Positions 1 through 8,246 of a stretch of DNA of 32,936 nt are shown piece after piece (the first letter of the stretch is position 1; every line of letters begins with the position of its first letter). Below the pieces are notes generated by a model. It worked only from the letters and a program-made list of their open reading frames with translations. It ran no database searches and was not told where the DNA came from. Source of the DNA: Pseudomonadales bacterium (GTDB taxonomy: Bacteria > Pseudomonadota > Gammaproteobacteria > Pseudomonadales > Azotimanducaceae); contig JANQFF010000193.1 of NCBI GenBank assembly GCA_028277965.1, positions 1-32,936 of the forward strand. Direction: 5' to 3'. A program made the position numbers and the translations under genes.

Positions 1-66
1 GCTAAAGCCGCTCCTACAGAGATAGATAGATCTCACTACCTCTGTAGGAGCGGCTTTAGCCGCGAT
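1..66. repeat. REP-type palindrome, copy A (cut by window edge)
   Basis: The arms at 1-21 and 40-60 are perfect reverse complements of 21 bases, with an 18-base spacer. The right arm continues with CGCGAT to 66, so the left arm probably continues outside the window. The core GTAGGAGCGGCTTTAGCCGC matches the copies at 15805-15880 and 21909-21974. It lies immediately after the stop of the last CBS gene (69), so in RNA it would form a strong 3' hairpin protecting or ending the nuo-CBS transcript. Confidence 0.9.
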
Positions 67-68
67 TT

Positions 69-527
69 CTACACTTCCCCCCGGATGTAATGCTCCAGGT
101 TTTCGATTGTCGTCGCCTGGTCTTCGATGATCGCGGCAAAAAGATCACGCAACGACAACATGCCGGAGATTTCACCATCGTCGATCACCGGCAGATGGCG
201 CACGTGATGCTCGCGCATCAGCCGCACACAGTCTTCGATACGGCTATGGGAGTCCACGTGGATGACGTCATGCGTCATGATCTCCTGCACCGCAATTTCT
301 TTGGAGAGTTTGTCTTTAAGGATGACTTTTCTGGCGTAGTCCCGTTCCGAGATGATCCCCACCAACTGGTCAACCGAGCGGGAATGTGCACCGGGACTGT
401 CGACTACAAGCAGGGCACCCACCTCATGCTCCGCCATTGAGGCAATGGCGTTGTAGACCGAATCGGCGGGAGTTATGGACCAGATACTGCCGTCCTTCGT
501 TTTGAGTACCTCATGAACCAGCTTCAT
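69..527 (-). CDS. Two-CBS-domain protein (second of a pair)
   Basis: This 152-residue soluble protein is made almost entirely of a CBS pair. CBS1 spans about residues 8-75 (ITPADSVYNAIASM, then VGIISERDYARKV) and CBS2 about 82-140 (IMTHDVIHVDSHSRIEDCVRLM, then LPVIDDGEISGMLSLRDL). CBS pairs of this kind bind AMP, ATP, NAD(H) or SAM and act as energy sensors. No catalytic domain is attached, so a regulatory role in trans is an inference. The ATG at 527 is preceded by a GGGGGAA ribosome-binding site about 5 bases away. It follows nuoN and another CBS gene on the same strand (125-base gap with a small CCACT/AGTGG inverted repeat and nothing else clear), and a REP palindrome ends the group. Confidence 0.88.
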   Translation of the reverse strand: MKLVHEVLKTKDGSIWSITPADSVYNAIASMAEHEVGALLVVDSPGAHSRSVDQLVGIISERDYARKVILKDKLSKEIAVQEIMTHDVIHVDSHSRIEDCVRLMREHHVRHLPVIDDGEISGMLSLRDLFAAIIEDQATTIENLEHYIRGEV

Positions 528-652
528 AGAGTTCCCCCAGGAGGCTTCCCTTCATTCTCAGTCCACTGTATGGGAGTGGCAAAGAAGAAAGCGTTATAAA
601 CGATCAGGGCTTAAGAGCATTCATTTATCAGTCTCTTGTACCAGTCGCCTCG

Positions 653-1081
653 TCAGCGCTCGCTGCGGTCTTCAGGCATGTCCATATCTTTCATACCTTT
701 CAGCAGTTGTCTGCAGGTGAGCTGACCGATCATATACCCGTGGCTGTCGATGACGGGGCGCCGACGGTGTTTGTGATCGAGCATCGACATCGCCACATCG
801 ATGATGTCTTCATTCGGGGTCAGGGTTTCCACACCTTCTGTCATGTGGTCGGAGACCAGGTGGGTTCCCACTTCTTCCTGGTAGTACGTCGCCGACAGTA
901 TCGCGCGCAGTGCATCGAGTTCCGACAACATCCCTATCGGACGTTTCATCTCGTCCACGACCGTTACCCCGGATATACGGTTCACGAGGATCTTGTGTAT
1001 TGCCTCGAACAACTCCGTTTCCGGACTGACTACAACCGGACGCTTGAGCATGTAGTCCTGAACTTTCACAGATTTGATCAT
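653..1081 (-). CDS. Two-CBS-domain protein (first of a pair)
   Basis: This is a 142-residue soluble protein with two CBS motifs. The first covers about residues 7-62 (VQDYMLKRPVVVSPETELFEA, IGMLSELDALRAI) and the second about 76-130 (VSDHMTEGVETLTPNEDIID, IGQLTCRQLLKG). The SELD/TCRQ ends of each motif fit the usual nucleotide-binding turn. It begins 65 bases after the nuoN stop on the same strand, with an AGGAGC ribosome-binding site upstream of the ATG, so readthrough from the nuo operon is likely. It shares only the CBS fold with the next gene, and the two sequences are clearly divergent. A ligand-sensing function tied to respiration is inferred from position only. Confidence 0.86.
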   Translation of the reverse strand: MIKSVKVQDYMLKRPVVVSPETELFEAIHKILVNRISGVTVVDEMKRPIGMLSELDALRAILSATYYQEEVGTHLVSDHMTEGVETLTPNEDIIDVAMSMLDHKHRRRPVIDSHGYMIGQLTCRQLLKGMKDMDMPEDRSER

Positions 1082-1146
1082 TTAACTGCTCCTTTCAGTG
1101 CCGGCATCGCCGGATTGTTTCGTTCCTCCAAGTGTGGCCGGAATCA

Positions 1147-2586
1147 TCAGGCCAACCCCAACAAGGTCCGAACGAGCGTGATCAGGGGTGTCGGATAGAT
1201 CCCGAACACCATAATGGTCACCCCTAAAGCTGTAAGTGCGGTCAACTCCAGAGACGCCGCATCGTTTTGCGGATACACCATCTCTTTGGCAGGCCGCGTC
1301 ATAACGATAACAACCCGCAAGTAGTAGTAGATGGCGATTGCGCTGCCAATGACAAGTGACCAAACAAGGAGCCACAGAGCGCCCTCAACACCGGTGGTGA
1401 TCACATAGAACTTGGCCATAAACCCCATTGTGAGCGGAATGCCTGCAAGCGCGAGCATCGAAACGGTCAGAACCACAGAAGCAAGTGGCTGGCGCCAGAA
1501 AAGACCTTCGAGGTCGTCAATATGATCCGCATCCCGCGATGCTTCAGACGAGGACAATATGCTGACGGCACCAAACGCCGCCAGTGACATTGCAAAATAA
1601 GCAGCCAGGTACATCAACACAGTTTCCACAGCCACATCCGGACTTGCGATCCGGGCCAGCGCCGCAAGCGCAATCATCAAATACCCCACGTGGGCGATAG
1701 ACGAATATGCAAGCAACCGTTTGATATTGGTCTGCAGGAGGGCGAGCACGTTGCCGCCAATCATCGACAGCACTGCCAACACGAGAAGAATGTTGAACGC
1801 CGAGTCGGAACTGAAAAGATCCGTACTCACAGCGTAGCGCGTGATGACAATGACCATCGCCCCTTTAGAGACCGTAGCGAGATAACCCGTCACTGGCGCA
1901 GGTGCACCCTGGTAGACATCCGGTGTCCACATGTGGAACGGCGCCAGGGACAGCTTGAAGGCAATACCTGCAATCATCATCGCGTGACCGAGAACAGTGA
2001 TGGCGCTCCACCCGGCCGGATCACCAATTGCATCGAACCGCAGGGTGCCAAGCTCCATATACACGAGCGCTATCCCGAATAGCATTGTCGTCGATGCCAC
2101 CCCGGACAGGACAAGGTACTTGAGCGCCGCCTCGAGAGGTGGATGGCCCTCCTCCGGATAACCAATAAGAACATAGAGCGAGACCGACAATATCTCGAGT
2201 CCCAGCAGGAGCGCCGCAAAGTGATTCGCTGCCCCCATTGTCATGGCCCCGAGGGTGGCAACCACCAGGAGGATGTAAAACTCCTCAGCCTCGCCCGATC
2301 GACCCGCGAGATAAGTCCTGGCGAAAACTGCGGTTGCAAGGGCCGCAACCAGGGCAAGGCCGTTGAAAAACGTCGTGAGCCCGTCAACGACCATGAACCC
2401 CGTGAGAATCTCAGACGGCTCAGGTGCCTCTACCGCAAGCCCCACGACACCGGCGACAAGCACAGCCACGGCTGTCCAGAGTGACACCCCCGGGGTGCGC
2501 CAGAATGACACCGCGAGCAGGTGCACAAGTTTCCCTGCCGTCACAATGACGTATGGCGCAAGCACCCAGAGGTCACCGACGGTCAC
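1147..2586 (-). CDS. nuoN: NADH-quinone oxidoreductase subunit N
   Basis: NuoN is one of the three antiporter-like proton-pumping subunits in the membrane arm of complex I. The 479-residue product is close to the 485 of E. coli and is hydrophobic throughout, with about 14 predicted membrane segments. The discontinuous-helix and proton-channel signatures are present: the Glu in GLEILSVSLY, and Lys residues in AALKYLVLSG, AFKLSLAPFHMWTPDVYQGAP and NIKRLLAYSSIAHVGY. The start is a GTG at 2586 overlapping the nuoM stop as GTGA, so translation is coupled. It is the last nuo gene, and two CBS-domain genes follow on the same strand. Confidence 0.97.
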   Translation of the reverse strand: MTVGDLWVLAPYVIVTAGKLVHLLAVSFWRTPGVSLWTAVAVLVAGVVGLAVEAPEPSEILTGFMVVDGLTTFFNGLALVAALATAVFARTYLAGRSGEAEEFYILLVVATLGAMTMGAANHFAALLLGLEILSVSLYVLIGYPEEGHPPLEAALKYLVLSGVASTTMLFGIALVYMELGTLRFDAIGDPAGWSAITVLGHAMMIAGIAFKLSLAPFHMWTPDVYQGAPAPVTGYLATVSKGAMVIVITRYAVSTDLFSSDSAFNILLVLAVLSMIGGNVLALLQTNIKRLLAYSSIAHVGYLMIALAALARIASPDVAVETVLMYLAAYFAMSLAAFGAVSILSSSEASRDADHIDDLEGLFWRQPLASVVLTVSMLALAGIPLTMGFMAKFYVITTGVEGALWLLVWSLVIGSAIAIYYYLRVVIVMTRPAKEMVYPQNDAASLELTALTALGVTIMVFGIYPTPLITLVRTLLGLA

Positions 2587-4043
2587 GGGTTCACTCCAAG
2601 GCCCGTCACCACGGGTTCCGACAGCTCTAGAACGGGTGCCGGGTAAACGCCAAGCGCAACCAGCGCGAGCGCCATCAGAACCATGACACTGAGTTCCCGG
2701 GCACCGAAATCAGATATACCTTCGGTATTTGGGCTCACCCCGCCCTGGAACGAACGCTGCATCAGGGACAGCGAGTAGACAGCCGCCACGATGATGCCGA
2801 TCGCTGCGACCGCGGTCAGAACGATATCCACCTGGAACGCGCCAAGGAGAACCAGGAACTCACCAACAAAGGTTCCAAGCCCAGGCATCCCGAGAGACGC
2901 AACAACGAAGAAGAGCGCGACAACGCCCATCCTGGGTGCACGCTGCCAGAGGCCTCCCATCTCACCCATCTCGCGCGTATGCAGCCGCTGCTGCAGGGCA
3001 CCGGCCAGCATGAAGAGCGCGGCCGATGAGAAGCCATGGGCAATCATCTGCACAACCGCACCCTGCAATGCCAGCATGTTCCATGCGAAGACCCCGAGCA
3101 GGACAAATCCCATGTGGCTGATACTCGAATAGGCGACCAGGCGCTTGAAGTCCGACTGGCTGTACGCCATGTATCCACCGTAGACGACACTGATGGCACC
3201 GAGCAGCATTGCTGGCCAGCGGAACTCGAGGGCAGCTTCGGGAAAGAGCGGCACAACAAAACGTATGAGACCGTATGCGCCCGTCTTGAGGAGAATGCCG
3301 GCAAGAATGACACTCCCCGCGGTCGGCGCCTGAGTGTGCGCATCCGGCAGCCAGGTATGCAGCGGCACGCCAGGCAACTTGACGACAAACGCCACAAAAA
3401 AGCCAAGCATGAGATAGAACGCAAGCGTCCCGTCCATCTGCGTTCCGAGCAGATCGCGGTAGCTGAACGTGATGACACCCGAACCCATATAGTGCACGTA
3501 AACGAGGGTCAGAATCGCCAATAGCAGCAGCAGACCACTCACCTGCGTGAAGAGGAAAAACTTCATCGCGGCATACCCGCGGTTCTCGTGTCCCCAGATG
3601 GCTATGAGGAAGTACATCGGTACCAGCATCACTTCCCAGAAGACAAAGAACAGGAACAGATCCATCGCCGTAAACACGCCAACAACACCTGCCAGTGTCC
3701 ACAGCAGGTTCGCCTGGAAGAATCCATGGCGCTCCTTTATCTCGGACCATGATGCGACAACCGCAACAACGCCAAGCAGGACGGTCAGGCCTACCAGCAT
3801 CAGGCTCAGGCCATCCATATATAGAAGGACACTGATGCCAAAACGCGGTATCCACGCCATCTCGACCTGATCGTACAACCCGCTGGCGTCAGCACCGCCA
3901 AGCCACATACCGGCGACAAGAAAAGTAGCAACGATCAACACAACCAGTGATATCCACCGCGGAGCATTGACGTTGAATCTTTCAGCCAGCCACGCCACTC
4001 CACCAGCAGCGAGCAGGACAAGGATGAGATCCCAACCGTTCAT
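2583..4043 (-). CDS. nuoM: NADH-quinone oxidoreductase subunit M
   Basis: This is the second antiporter-like proton-pumping subunit of complex I, 486 residues long (E. coli about 509) and hydrophobic throughout. Diagnostic stretches are FFVFWEVMLVPMYFLIAIWG with the essential Glu, VKLPGVPLHTWLPDAHTQAP with the key Lys, LLKTGAYGLIRF, and DFKRLVAYSSISHMG. The start ATG overlaps the nuoL stop as ATGA. It sits between nuoL and nuoN, the standard order. Confidence 0.97.
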   Translation of the reverse strand: MNGWDLILVLLAAGGVAWLAERFNVNAPRWISLVVLIVATFLVAGMWLGGADASGLYDQVEMAWIPRFGISVLLYMDGLSLMLVGLTVLLGVVAVVASWSEIKERHGFFQANLLWTLAGVVGVFTAMDLFLFFVFWEVMLVPMYFLIAIWGHENRGYAAMKFFLFTQVSGLLLLLAILTLVYVHYMGSGVITFSYRDLLGTQMDGTLAFYLMLGFFVAFVVKLPGVPLHTWLPDAHTQAPTAGSVILAGILLKTGAYGLIRFVVPLFPEAALEFRWPAMLLGAISVVYGGYMAYSQSDFKRLVAYSSISHMGFVLLGVFAWNMLALQGAVVQMIAHGFSSAALFMLAGALQQRLHTREMGEMGGLWQRAPRMGVVALFFVVASLGMPGLGTFVGEFLVLLGAFQVDIVLTAVAAIGIIVAAVYSLSLMQRSFQGGVSPNTEGISDFGARELSVMVLMALALVALGVYPAPVLELSEPVVTGLGVNP

Positions 4044-5878
4044 GCGATGATCACCAGGATCAGCACAACAAGAAGCCCTGCACCCATGTTAGCTGCGTAC
4101 CAGCGCAAACTGCCTGTCTGGCTGCGCGTGCTGAGGCGATGCAGCACTTGCGCGGTTGTAACGACACCACGATAGAAGGCGTCGACGATGTCGCTTTTGT
4201 TGGCGTTTGCGATGCTCACGAAGGGTTTAACCAGCACTGCTTCGTAGAAGGTGTCGAAACCCCACCCGCCAAACCAGAACCGCGACAGACTTCGGGCCCA
4301 TGATCGATCGGACAGCTTATCGAGGTCGATGAGACCACGACCAAAAACAAGATAGCCCACGAGAAGGCCCATTATTGGCACAGCAGCCGTGATCCAGACA
4401 ATCGAGCCGGTATGTTCTGCTTCCAGGCCCCCGTCGGGCAGAACGGAACCGACAGGCACCAGGCCAAACCATCCGCCCGCTATCGACAACACACTCAAGA
4501 CAACCAGGACACCCCACATGTTGATCTTCGAAGGATCGTGAGGTTCTTTCTGCATGTCGCCAAAAAAGACGACAAAGATCAGCCGCGCGCTGTAGAGCGT
4601 TGTCATGAAAGCCGCGACTGCAGCCAGCGTCCAGAACCAGACACCACCCGTGGCTGAGTCCCAGGCGGTCAGAAGGATGGCGTCTTTGCTGTAGAAGCCG
4701 GAAGTAAGTGGCAGCGCTGCAAGCGCTGCCGATCCGATCACCATGCTCCAGAACGGCACCGGGAGCTTCCGCCACAAACCGCCCATCTTGAATATGTTCT
4801 GCTCGTGATGCAGCGCCAAGATCACCGACCCTGCTGCCAGGAATAGCAGCGCTTTGAAAAACGCATGTGTCATCAGGTGAAAGATCGCTGCAGACCAGGC
4901 CCCGACACCCAGCGCCATGAACATGTAGCCGATCTGGCTCATGGTCGAAAACGCGAGTATGCGTTTGATATCGGTTTGCACGAGCGCTGTGAACGAAGAA
5001 ATGAACAGCGTTGCAACACCAACAATCGCCACCGCAAGTTGCGCCGCAGGTGACAGCAGGAAGAGATCGTGCATACGGGCGATCAGATACACCCCTGCGG
5101 TCACCATGGTTGCTGCATGGATCAGAGCACTCACCGGTGTTGGTCCGGCCATCGCATCAGGCAACCAGGTCTGCAGCGGAATCTGTGCCGACTTTCCAAC
5201 TGCCCCACCGAGAAGAAGCAGCGCAATCGCCGTACACAACATTGACCCTTCAGCCCATACACTGTTCGCACCTGTCAGGATCGACTGAATCTCCAGCGTG
5301 CCGAGTTCGCGAAAGAGCAGAAAAAGACCAAGCGCCATAGCCGTATCCCCAACCCGCGTCACTACAAACGCTTTGCGGGCGGCGTATCCGTTTTCAGGGT
5401 CGTCATGGAAAAAACCAATGAGGAGGTAACTGCATAAACCAACTCCTTCCCAGCCGAGATACAGCACCAACAGGTTGTCGCCAAGCACAAGCATCAGCAT
5501 CGCGAACACAAACAGGTTCATGTACGAAAAGAAGCGGCTGTAGCCTCCTTCTTCCCACATATAACCCGTGGCGTAGACATGAATCAGGAATCCGACCCCC
5601 GTTATCACCCCTGTCATGACCAGCGACAGGCCATCCAGATAGAGCGTGATATTCGGCGTGAAACCACCCACGTTCATCCACTGCCAGAGTACCTGGCTGA
5701 ACGGTGCGCTCCCCTGCTCCAGGAACTCGATCCCCGCAATCAGGGCGACCAGCGCAGAGAGGCCAACCGAACCGGCTCCCACAACCGCGACCGCCATGTT
5801 CGGCAGCCGGCCCTCCGTGACCAGCAGGATCAGGAATCCAACCAGGGGTAACGTGGGGATAAGCCAGAGCAGATCCAC
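4040..5878 (-). CDS. nuoL: NADH-quinone oxidoreductase subunit L
   Basis: This is the distal proton-pumping subunit of complex I, which carries the long lateral helix. From the GTG at 5878 the product has 612 residues, against 613 in E. coli. Key stretches are LGWEGVGLCSYLLIGF, KSAQIPLQTWLPDAMAGPTPVSALIHAATMVTAG and DIKRILAFSTMSQIGYM. The open frame extends 20 codons further to an ATG at 5938, but that start would overlap nuoK by 56 bases. The GTG lies 4 bases after the nuoK stop with GGGATAA upstream, and its product starts VDLLWLIPTLPLVGF like other NuoL proteins, so I prefer it. Confidence 0.96.
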   Translation of the reverse strand: MDLLWLIPTLPLVGFLILLVTEGRLPNMAVAVVGAGSVGLSALVALIAGIEFLEQGSAPFSQVLWQWMNVGGFTPNITLYLDGLSLVMTGVITGVGFLIHVYATGYMWEEGGYSRFFSYMNLFVFAMLMLVLGDNLLVLYLGWEGVGLCSYLLIGFFHDDPENGYAARKAFVVTRVGDTAMALGLFLLFRELGTLEIQSILTGANSVWAEGSMLCTAIALLLLGGAVGKSAQIPLQTWLPDAMAGPTPVSALIHAATMVTAGVYLIARMHDLFLLSPAAQLAVAIVGVATLFISSFTALVQTDIKRILAFSTMSQIGYMFMALGVGAWSAAIFHLMTHAFFKALLFLAAGSVILALHHEQNIFKMGGLWRKLPVPFWSMVIGSAALAALPLTSGFYSKDAILLTAWDSATGGVWFWTLAAVAAFMTTLYSARLIFVVFFGDMQKEPHDPSKINMWGVLVVLSVLSIAGGWFGLVPVGSVLPDGGLEAEHTGSIVWITAAVPIMGLLVGYLVFGRGLIDLDKLSDRSWARSLSRFWFGGWGFDTFYEAVLVKPFVSIANANKSDIVDAFYRGVVTTAQVLHRLSTRSQTGSLRWYAANMGAGLLVVLILVIIA

Positions 5879-5882
5879 GCGC

Positions 5883-6200
5883 TTATCCCGACAACTCGCT
5901 GGCGGCATCGATGTCGAGATGCCGCATGCGCCGTTCAAGTTGCAGAACCAGACCCAGGCCGACAGCCACTTCCGCAGCCGCCAGAGACAGCACCAGCATG
6001 TACATGATCTGCCCGTCCGGATCAGCCCAGCGCGCGCCCGCAGCTACAAACGCAAGACCACACGCATTCATCATGATCTCGAGAGACATGAGAAGAAAAA
6101 TCACATTCCGACGGACCAGGACGCCTGTGAGTCCGATGAGAAACAGCAGGACTGCAAGTACAAGCACGTGTTCAAGAGGTATTTCCGCTGCCGTCATCAT
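5883..6200 (-). CDS. nuoK: NADH-quinone oxidoreductase subunit K
   Basis: This is the small membrane subunit of complex I (105 residues; E. coli 100) with three transmembrane helices. The conserved buried glutamates of the quinone-to-antiporter proton path are visible in [16 protein letters not shown] and in [16 protein letters not shown], and the [12 protein letters not shown] signature is intact. Its ATG overlaps the nuoJ stop as ATGA, and nuoL begins 4 bases after its stop. Confidence 0.97.
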   Translation of the reverse strand: MMTAAEIPLEHVLVLAVLLFLIGLTGVLVRRNVIFLLMSLEIMMNACGLAFVAAGARWADPDGQIMYMLVLSLAAAEVAVGLGLVLQLERRMRHLDIDAASELSG

Positions 6201-6715
6201 CAGCCGATCTCCTCCCGCCGGGCGCGCATATACCTGCGCCCCAGGTGGTACGCGCCCACCAGAGCCGCAAGCAACAGTATTGACGCCAGTTCCACGGCCA
6301 GGAGGTAGGAACCGAATAAACGTTCACCCACCTGTTTAGGTGTCACAGCGACACCCGAGGTTGAATCGGGTATACCGATAAGCACCCAGAGCATCACCAG
6401 GAACAGGATAAACGTCAGGATGGCAGGCCCAATCCACATGCCCGGGCTGAGCCACGCCCGCTCCGCTGCCGTCGATGATGGACCCAGGTTCAGCATCATC
6501 ACGACAAAGAGAAAGAGCACCATAATGGCACCCGCGTAAATCACGACTTCCAGCGCCGCAGCGAAAGGCGCGCCCATCAGATAGAAGACAACCGCAACAG
6601 CAAGCAGAGACACGATCAGATAAACAAGCGCATGAGAAGCATTGCTGCGTGAAATCACCAGAATCGTCGAAACGACCGATACGGATGCAGCGATGTAAAA
6701 CAGAACAACTTCCAT
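6200..6715 (-). CDS. nuoJ: NADH-quinone oxidoreductase subunit J
   Basis: This is a membrane-arm subunit of complex I, 171 residues long (E. coli 184) with five predicted helices. The conserved third helix is present as [22 protein letters not shown], the region that carries the pi-bulge coupling quinone reduction to pumping. The early stretch [23 protein letters not shown] also fits the family. The gene is separated from nuoI by 52 bases, the largest gap inside the operon, and that gap is a purine-rich leader in the mRNA sense. Its stop overlaps the nuoK start. Confidence 0.96.
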   Translation of the reverse strand: MEVVLFYIAASVSVVSTILVISRSNASHALVYLIVSLLAVAVVFYLMGAPFAAALEVVIYAGAIMVLFLFVVMMLNLGPSSTAAERAWLSPGMWIGPAILTFILFLVMLWVLIGIPDSTSGVAVTPKQVGERLFGSYLLAVELASILLLAALVGAYHLGRRYMRARREEIG

Positions 6716-6767
6716 AACTTCCCTTCTCTCTTCCCTTTCTTCTCTTGCCTTTCTCTCTTTATTTCCT
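6716..6767 (-). promoter_or_regulatory. Purine-rich nuoI-nuoJ spacer upstream of nuoJ
   Basis: Read on the minus strand, this spacer is almost all A and G, with several overlapping GGAAG/GGGAAG/AAAGG blocks that look like ribosome-binding sites; the block GGGAAG lies 3 bases before the nuoJ ATG. All other nuo junctions are overlaps or gaps of at most 16 bases. A role as a ribosome-loading or standby region, or as an RNA-processing site, is inference. Confidence 0.45.
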
Positions 6768-7292
6768 TCAGGGCAGGAGGCTTCTCACCTCCACCGGCGG
6801 GTCTTCTTTTTGAGCCTCACCTTTGTCTTTTCCCGATATCGCCTTGCCTGCCACTTGCCAGAAGCTGTAGTCGGGGTACTTCCCCGGCCCGCTGATCAGA
6901 AGATGTTCCTTTTCGTAAACCATGTTGTGGCGCTCGTACTCGGCAAGCTCAAAGTCCGGCGTCAACTGAATTGCGTAGGTCGGGCAGGCTTCTTCGCACA
7001 TGCCACACATGATGCAGCGCGAAAAATTGATGCGGAAAAACTCCGGGTACCAGCGACCATCCGGCAATTCAGTCTTCTGCAGCGCAATACAGTCAACCGG
7101 ACACGCCACAGCACAGAGGTTGCAGGCAACACACCTCTCTTCTCCGTCGGGATCTCGCGTCAGCACAATCCTTCCCCGGTAACGGGGCGCCATGTAAGGC
7201 ATCTCATCCGGGTACTGGACAGTCTCGTTACGCTGAAAAAGATGAATGAACACCGTCCAGAGAGTTCTGAACTGGCTGAACAGAGCCCTCAC
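6768..7292 (-). CDS. nuoI: NADH-quinone oxidoreductase subunit I
   Basis: This peripheral-arm subunit carries iron-sulfur clusters N6a and N6b between NuoG and NuoB. It is 174 residues long (E. coli 180). Two ferredoxin motifs are complete: Cys54, 57, 60, 64 ([12 protein letters not shown]) and Cys93, 96, 99, 103 ([12 protein letters not shown]). The flanking sequence PPRYRG-like [18 protein letters not shown] and the tail GKDKGEA...VRSLLP are nearly the enterobacterial NuoI sequence. The start is a GTG at 7292 overlapping the nuoH stop as GTGA. Confidence 0.97.
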   Translation of the reverse strand: MRALFSQFRTLWTVFIHLFQRNETVQYPDEMPYMAPRYRGRIVLTRDPDGEERCVACNLCAVACPVDCIALQKTELPDGRWYPEFFRINFSRCIMCGMCEEACPTYAIQLTPDFELAEYERHNMVYEKEHLLISGPGKYPDYSFWQVAGKAISGKDKGEAQKEDPPVEVRSLLP

Positions 7293-8245
7293 GCCGCACC
7301 CTCCATCGACAGAACAATCGCCCCTGTGGCAAGCAGATTAATCAGTGTGATCGGCAACAGGATCTTCCACCCAAGGGACATCAACTGGTCGTAGCGTGGT
7401 CGCGGGATCGAAGCCCGCAACAGGACGAAGAAACAGATGAATAGTCCCGTCTTGATGCTGAACCAGACGATTGGCGGCAGAAAATCCGGCCCCAGCCAAC
7501 CCCCCAGGAACAGCGTGACCGTCATGGCGGACGTCAGGATCACAGACAGATACTCACCCACCATAATGAGCCCGAATTTCATAGCGCTGTATTCGGTGTG
7601 AAATCCGGCGGTCAGTTCATGCTCAGCTTCCGGCAGGTCAAACGGGAGCCGGTGCGCCTCTGCGATACCGGCAATGACAAAGACGGCAAACCCGAGTACC
7701 TGCGGGATCACAAACCACGTTTCCTCCTGGGCCCGCACAATTTCGCTCAGGTTGAACGAACCGGTCAGAATGACGACCCCCATGATCGACAGCCCCATAA
7801 AGACCTCATAGGTCACCATCTGGGCTGCGCTGCGCAATCCCCCGAGCAGCGAGTATTTGTTGTTGCTGGCAAGTCCCCCTAACAGAACGCCATACACCGC
7901 AAGGGAAGTCATCGCCAGGAAGAAAAGTACCCCGATGTTGAGGTCGATGATGGCAAGTCCCGGACCAAACGGCACAACCGCAAAACCCATCAGCATCCCC
8001 GCGACAATCGCCGTTGGGGCCAACGTGAAGATGACCCGGTCCGAAAACGGCGGTACCCAGTCGTCCTTGGTGAAGAGCTTGATGACATCCGCAACAATCT
8101 GCAGCAAACCGAAAGGTCCGACGCGGTTCGGTCCGGGCCGGTCCTGCCAGAATCCGAGGAGGCGCCGTTCCCACCAGATCAACATGGCGGCCCCCAGCAC
8201 TGCGCCGAGGAGCACCGGGAGGATCATGATGAACGCTACTTCCAC
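7289..8245 (-). CDS. nuoH: NADH-quinone oxidoreductase subunit H
   Basis: This membrane subunit forms the quinone chamber and joins the two arms of complex I. It is 318 residues long (E. coli 325) with about eight helices. Family signatures are [20 protein letters not shown] followed by [17 protein letters not shown], the loop [27 protein letters not shown] with its acidic residues, and [15 protein letters not shown]. The GTG start at 8245 lies one base after the nuoG stop, so it is probably translated by coupling. Confidence 0.97.
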   Translation of the reverse strand: MEVAFIMILPVLLGAVLGAAMLIWWERRLLGFWQDRPGPNRVGPFGLLQIVADVIKLFTKDDWVPPFSDRVIFTLAPTAIVAGMLMGFAVVPFGPGLAIIDLNIGVLFFLAMTSLAVYGVLLGGLASNNKYSLLGGLRSAAQMVTYEVFMGLSIMGVVILTGSFNLSEIVRAQEETWFVIPQVLGFAVFVIAGIAEAHRLPFDLPEAEHELTAGFHTEYSAMKFGLIMVGEYLSVILTSAMTVTLFLGGWLGPDFLPPIVWFSIKTGLFICFFVLLRASIPRPRYDQLMSLGWKILLPITLINLLATGAIVLSMEGAA

Positions 8246-8246
8246 G

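Noticed and set aside
2962-3855. Minus-strand 297-codon frame inside nuoM
   Set aside because: It is an out-of-frame shadow of a complete nuoM; rich in Cys, Arg, Trp and His with no domain pattern.
5646-6308. Plus-strand 220-codon frame across nuoJ, nuoK and nuoL
   Set aside because: Antisense to three intact nuo genes and low-complexity Arg/Thr/Ser-rich.
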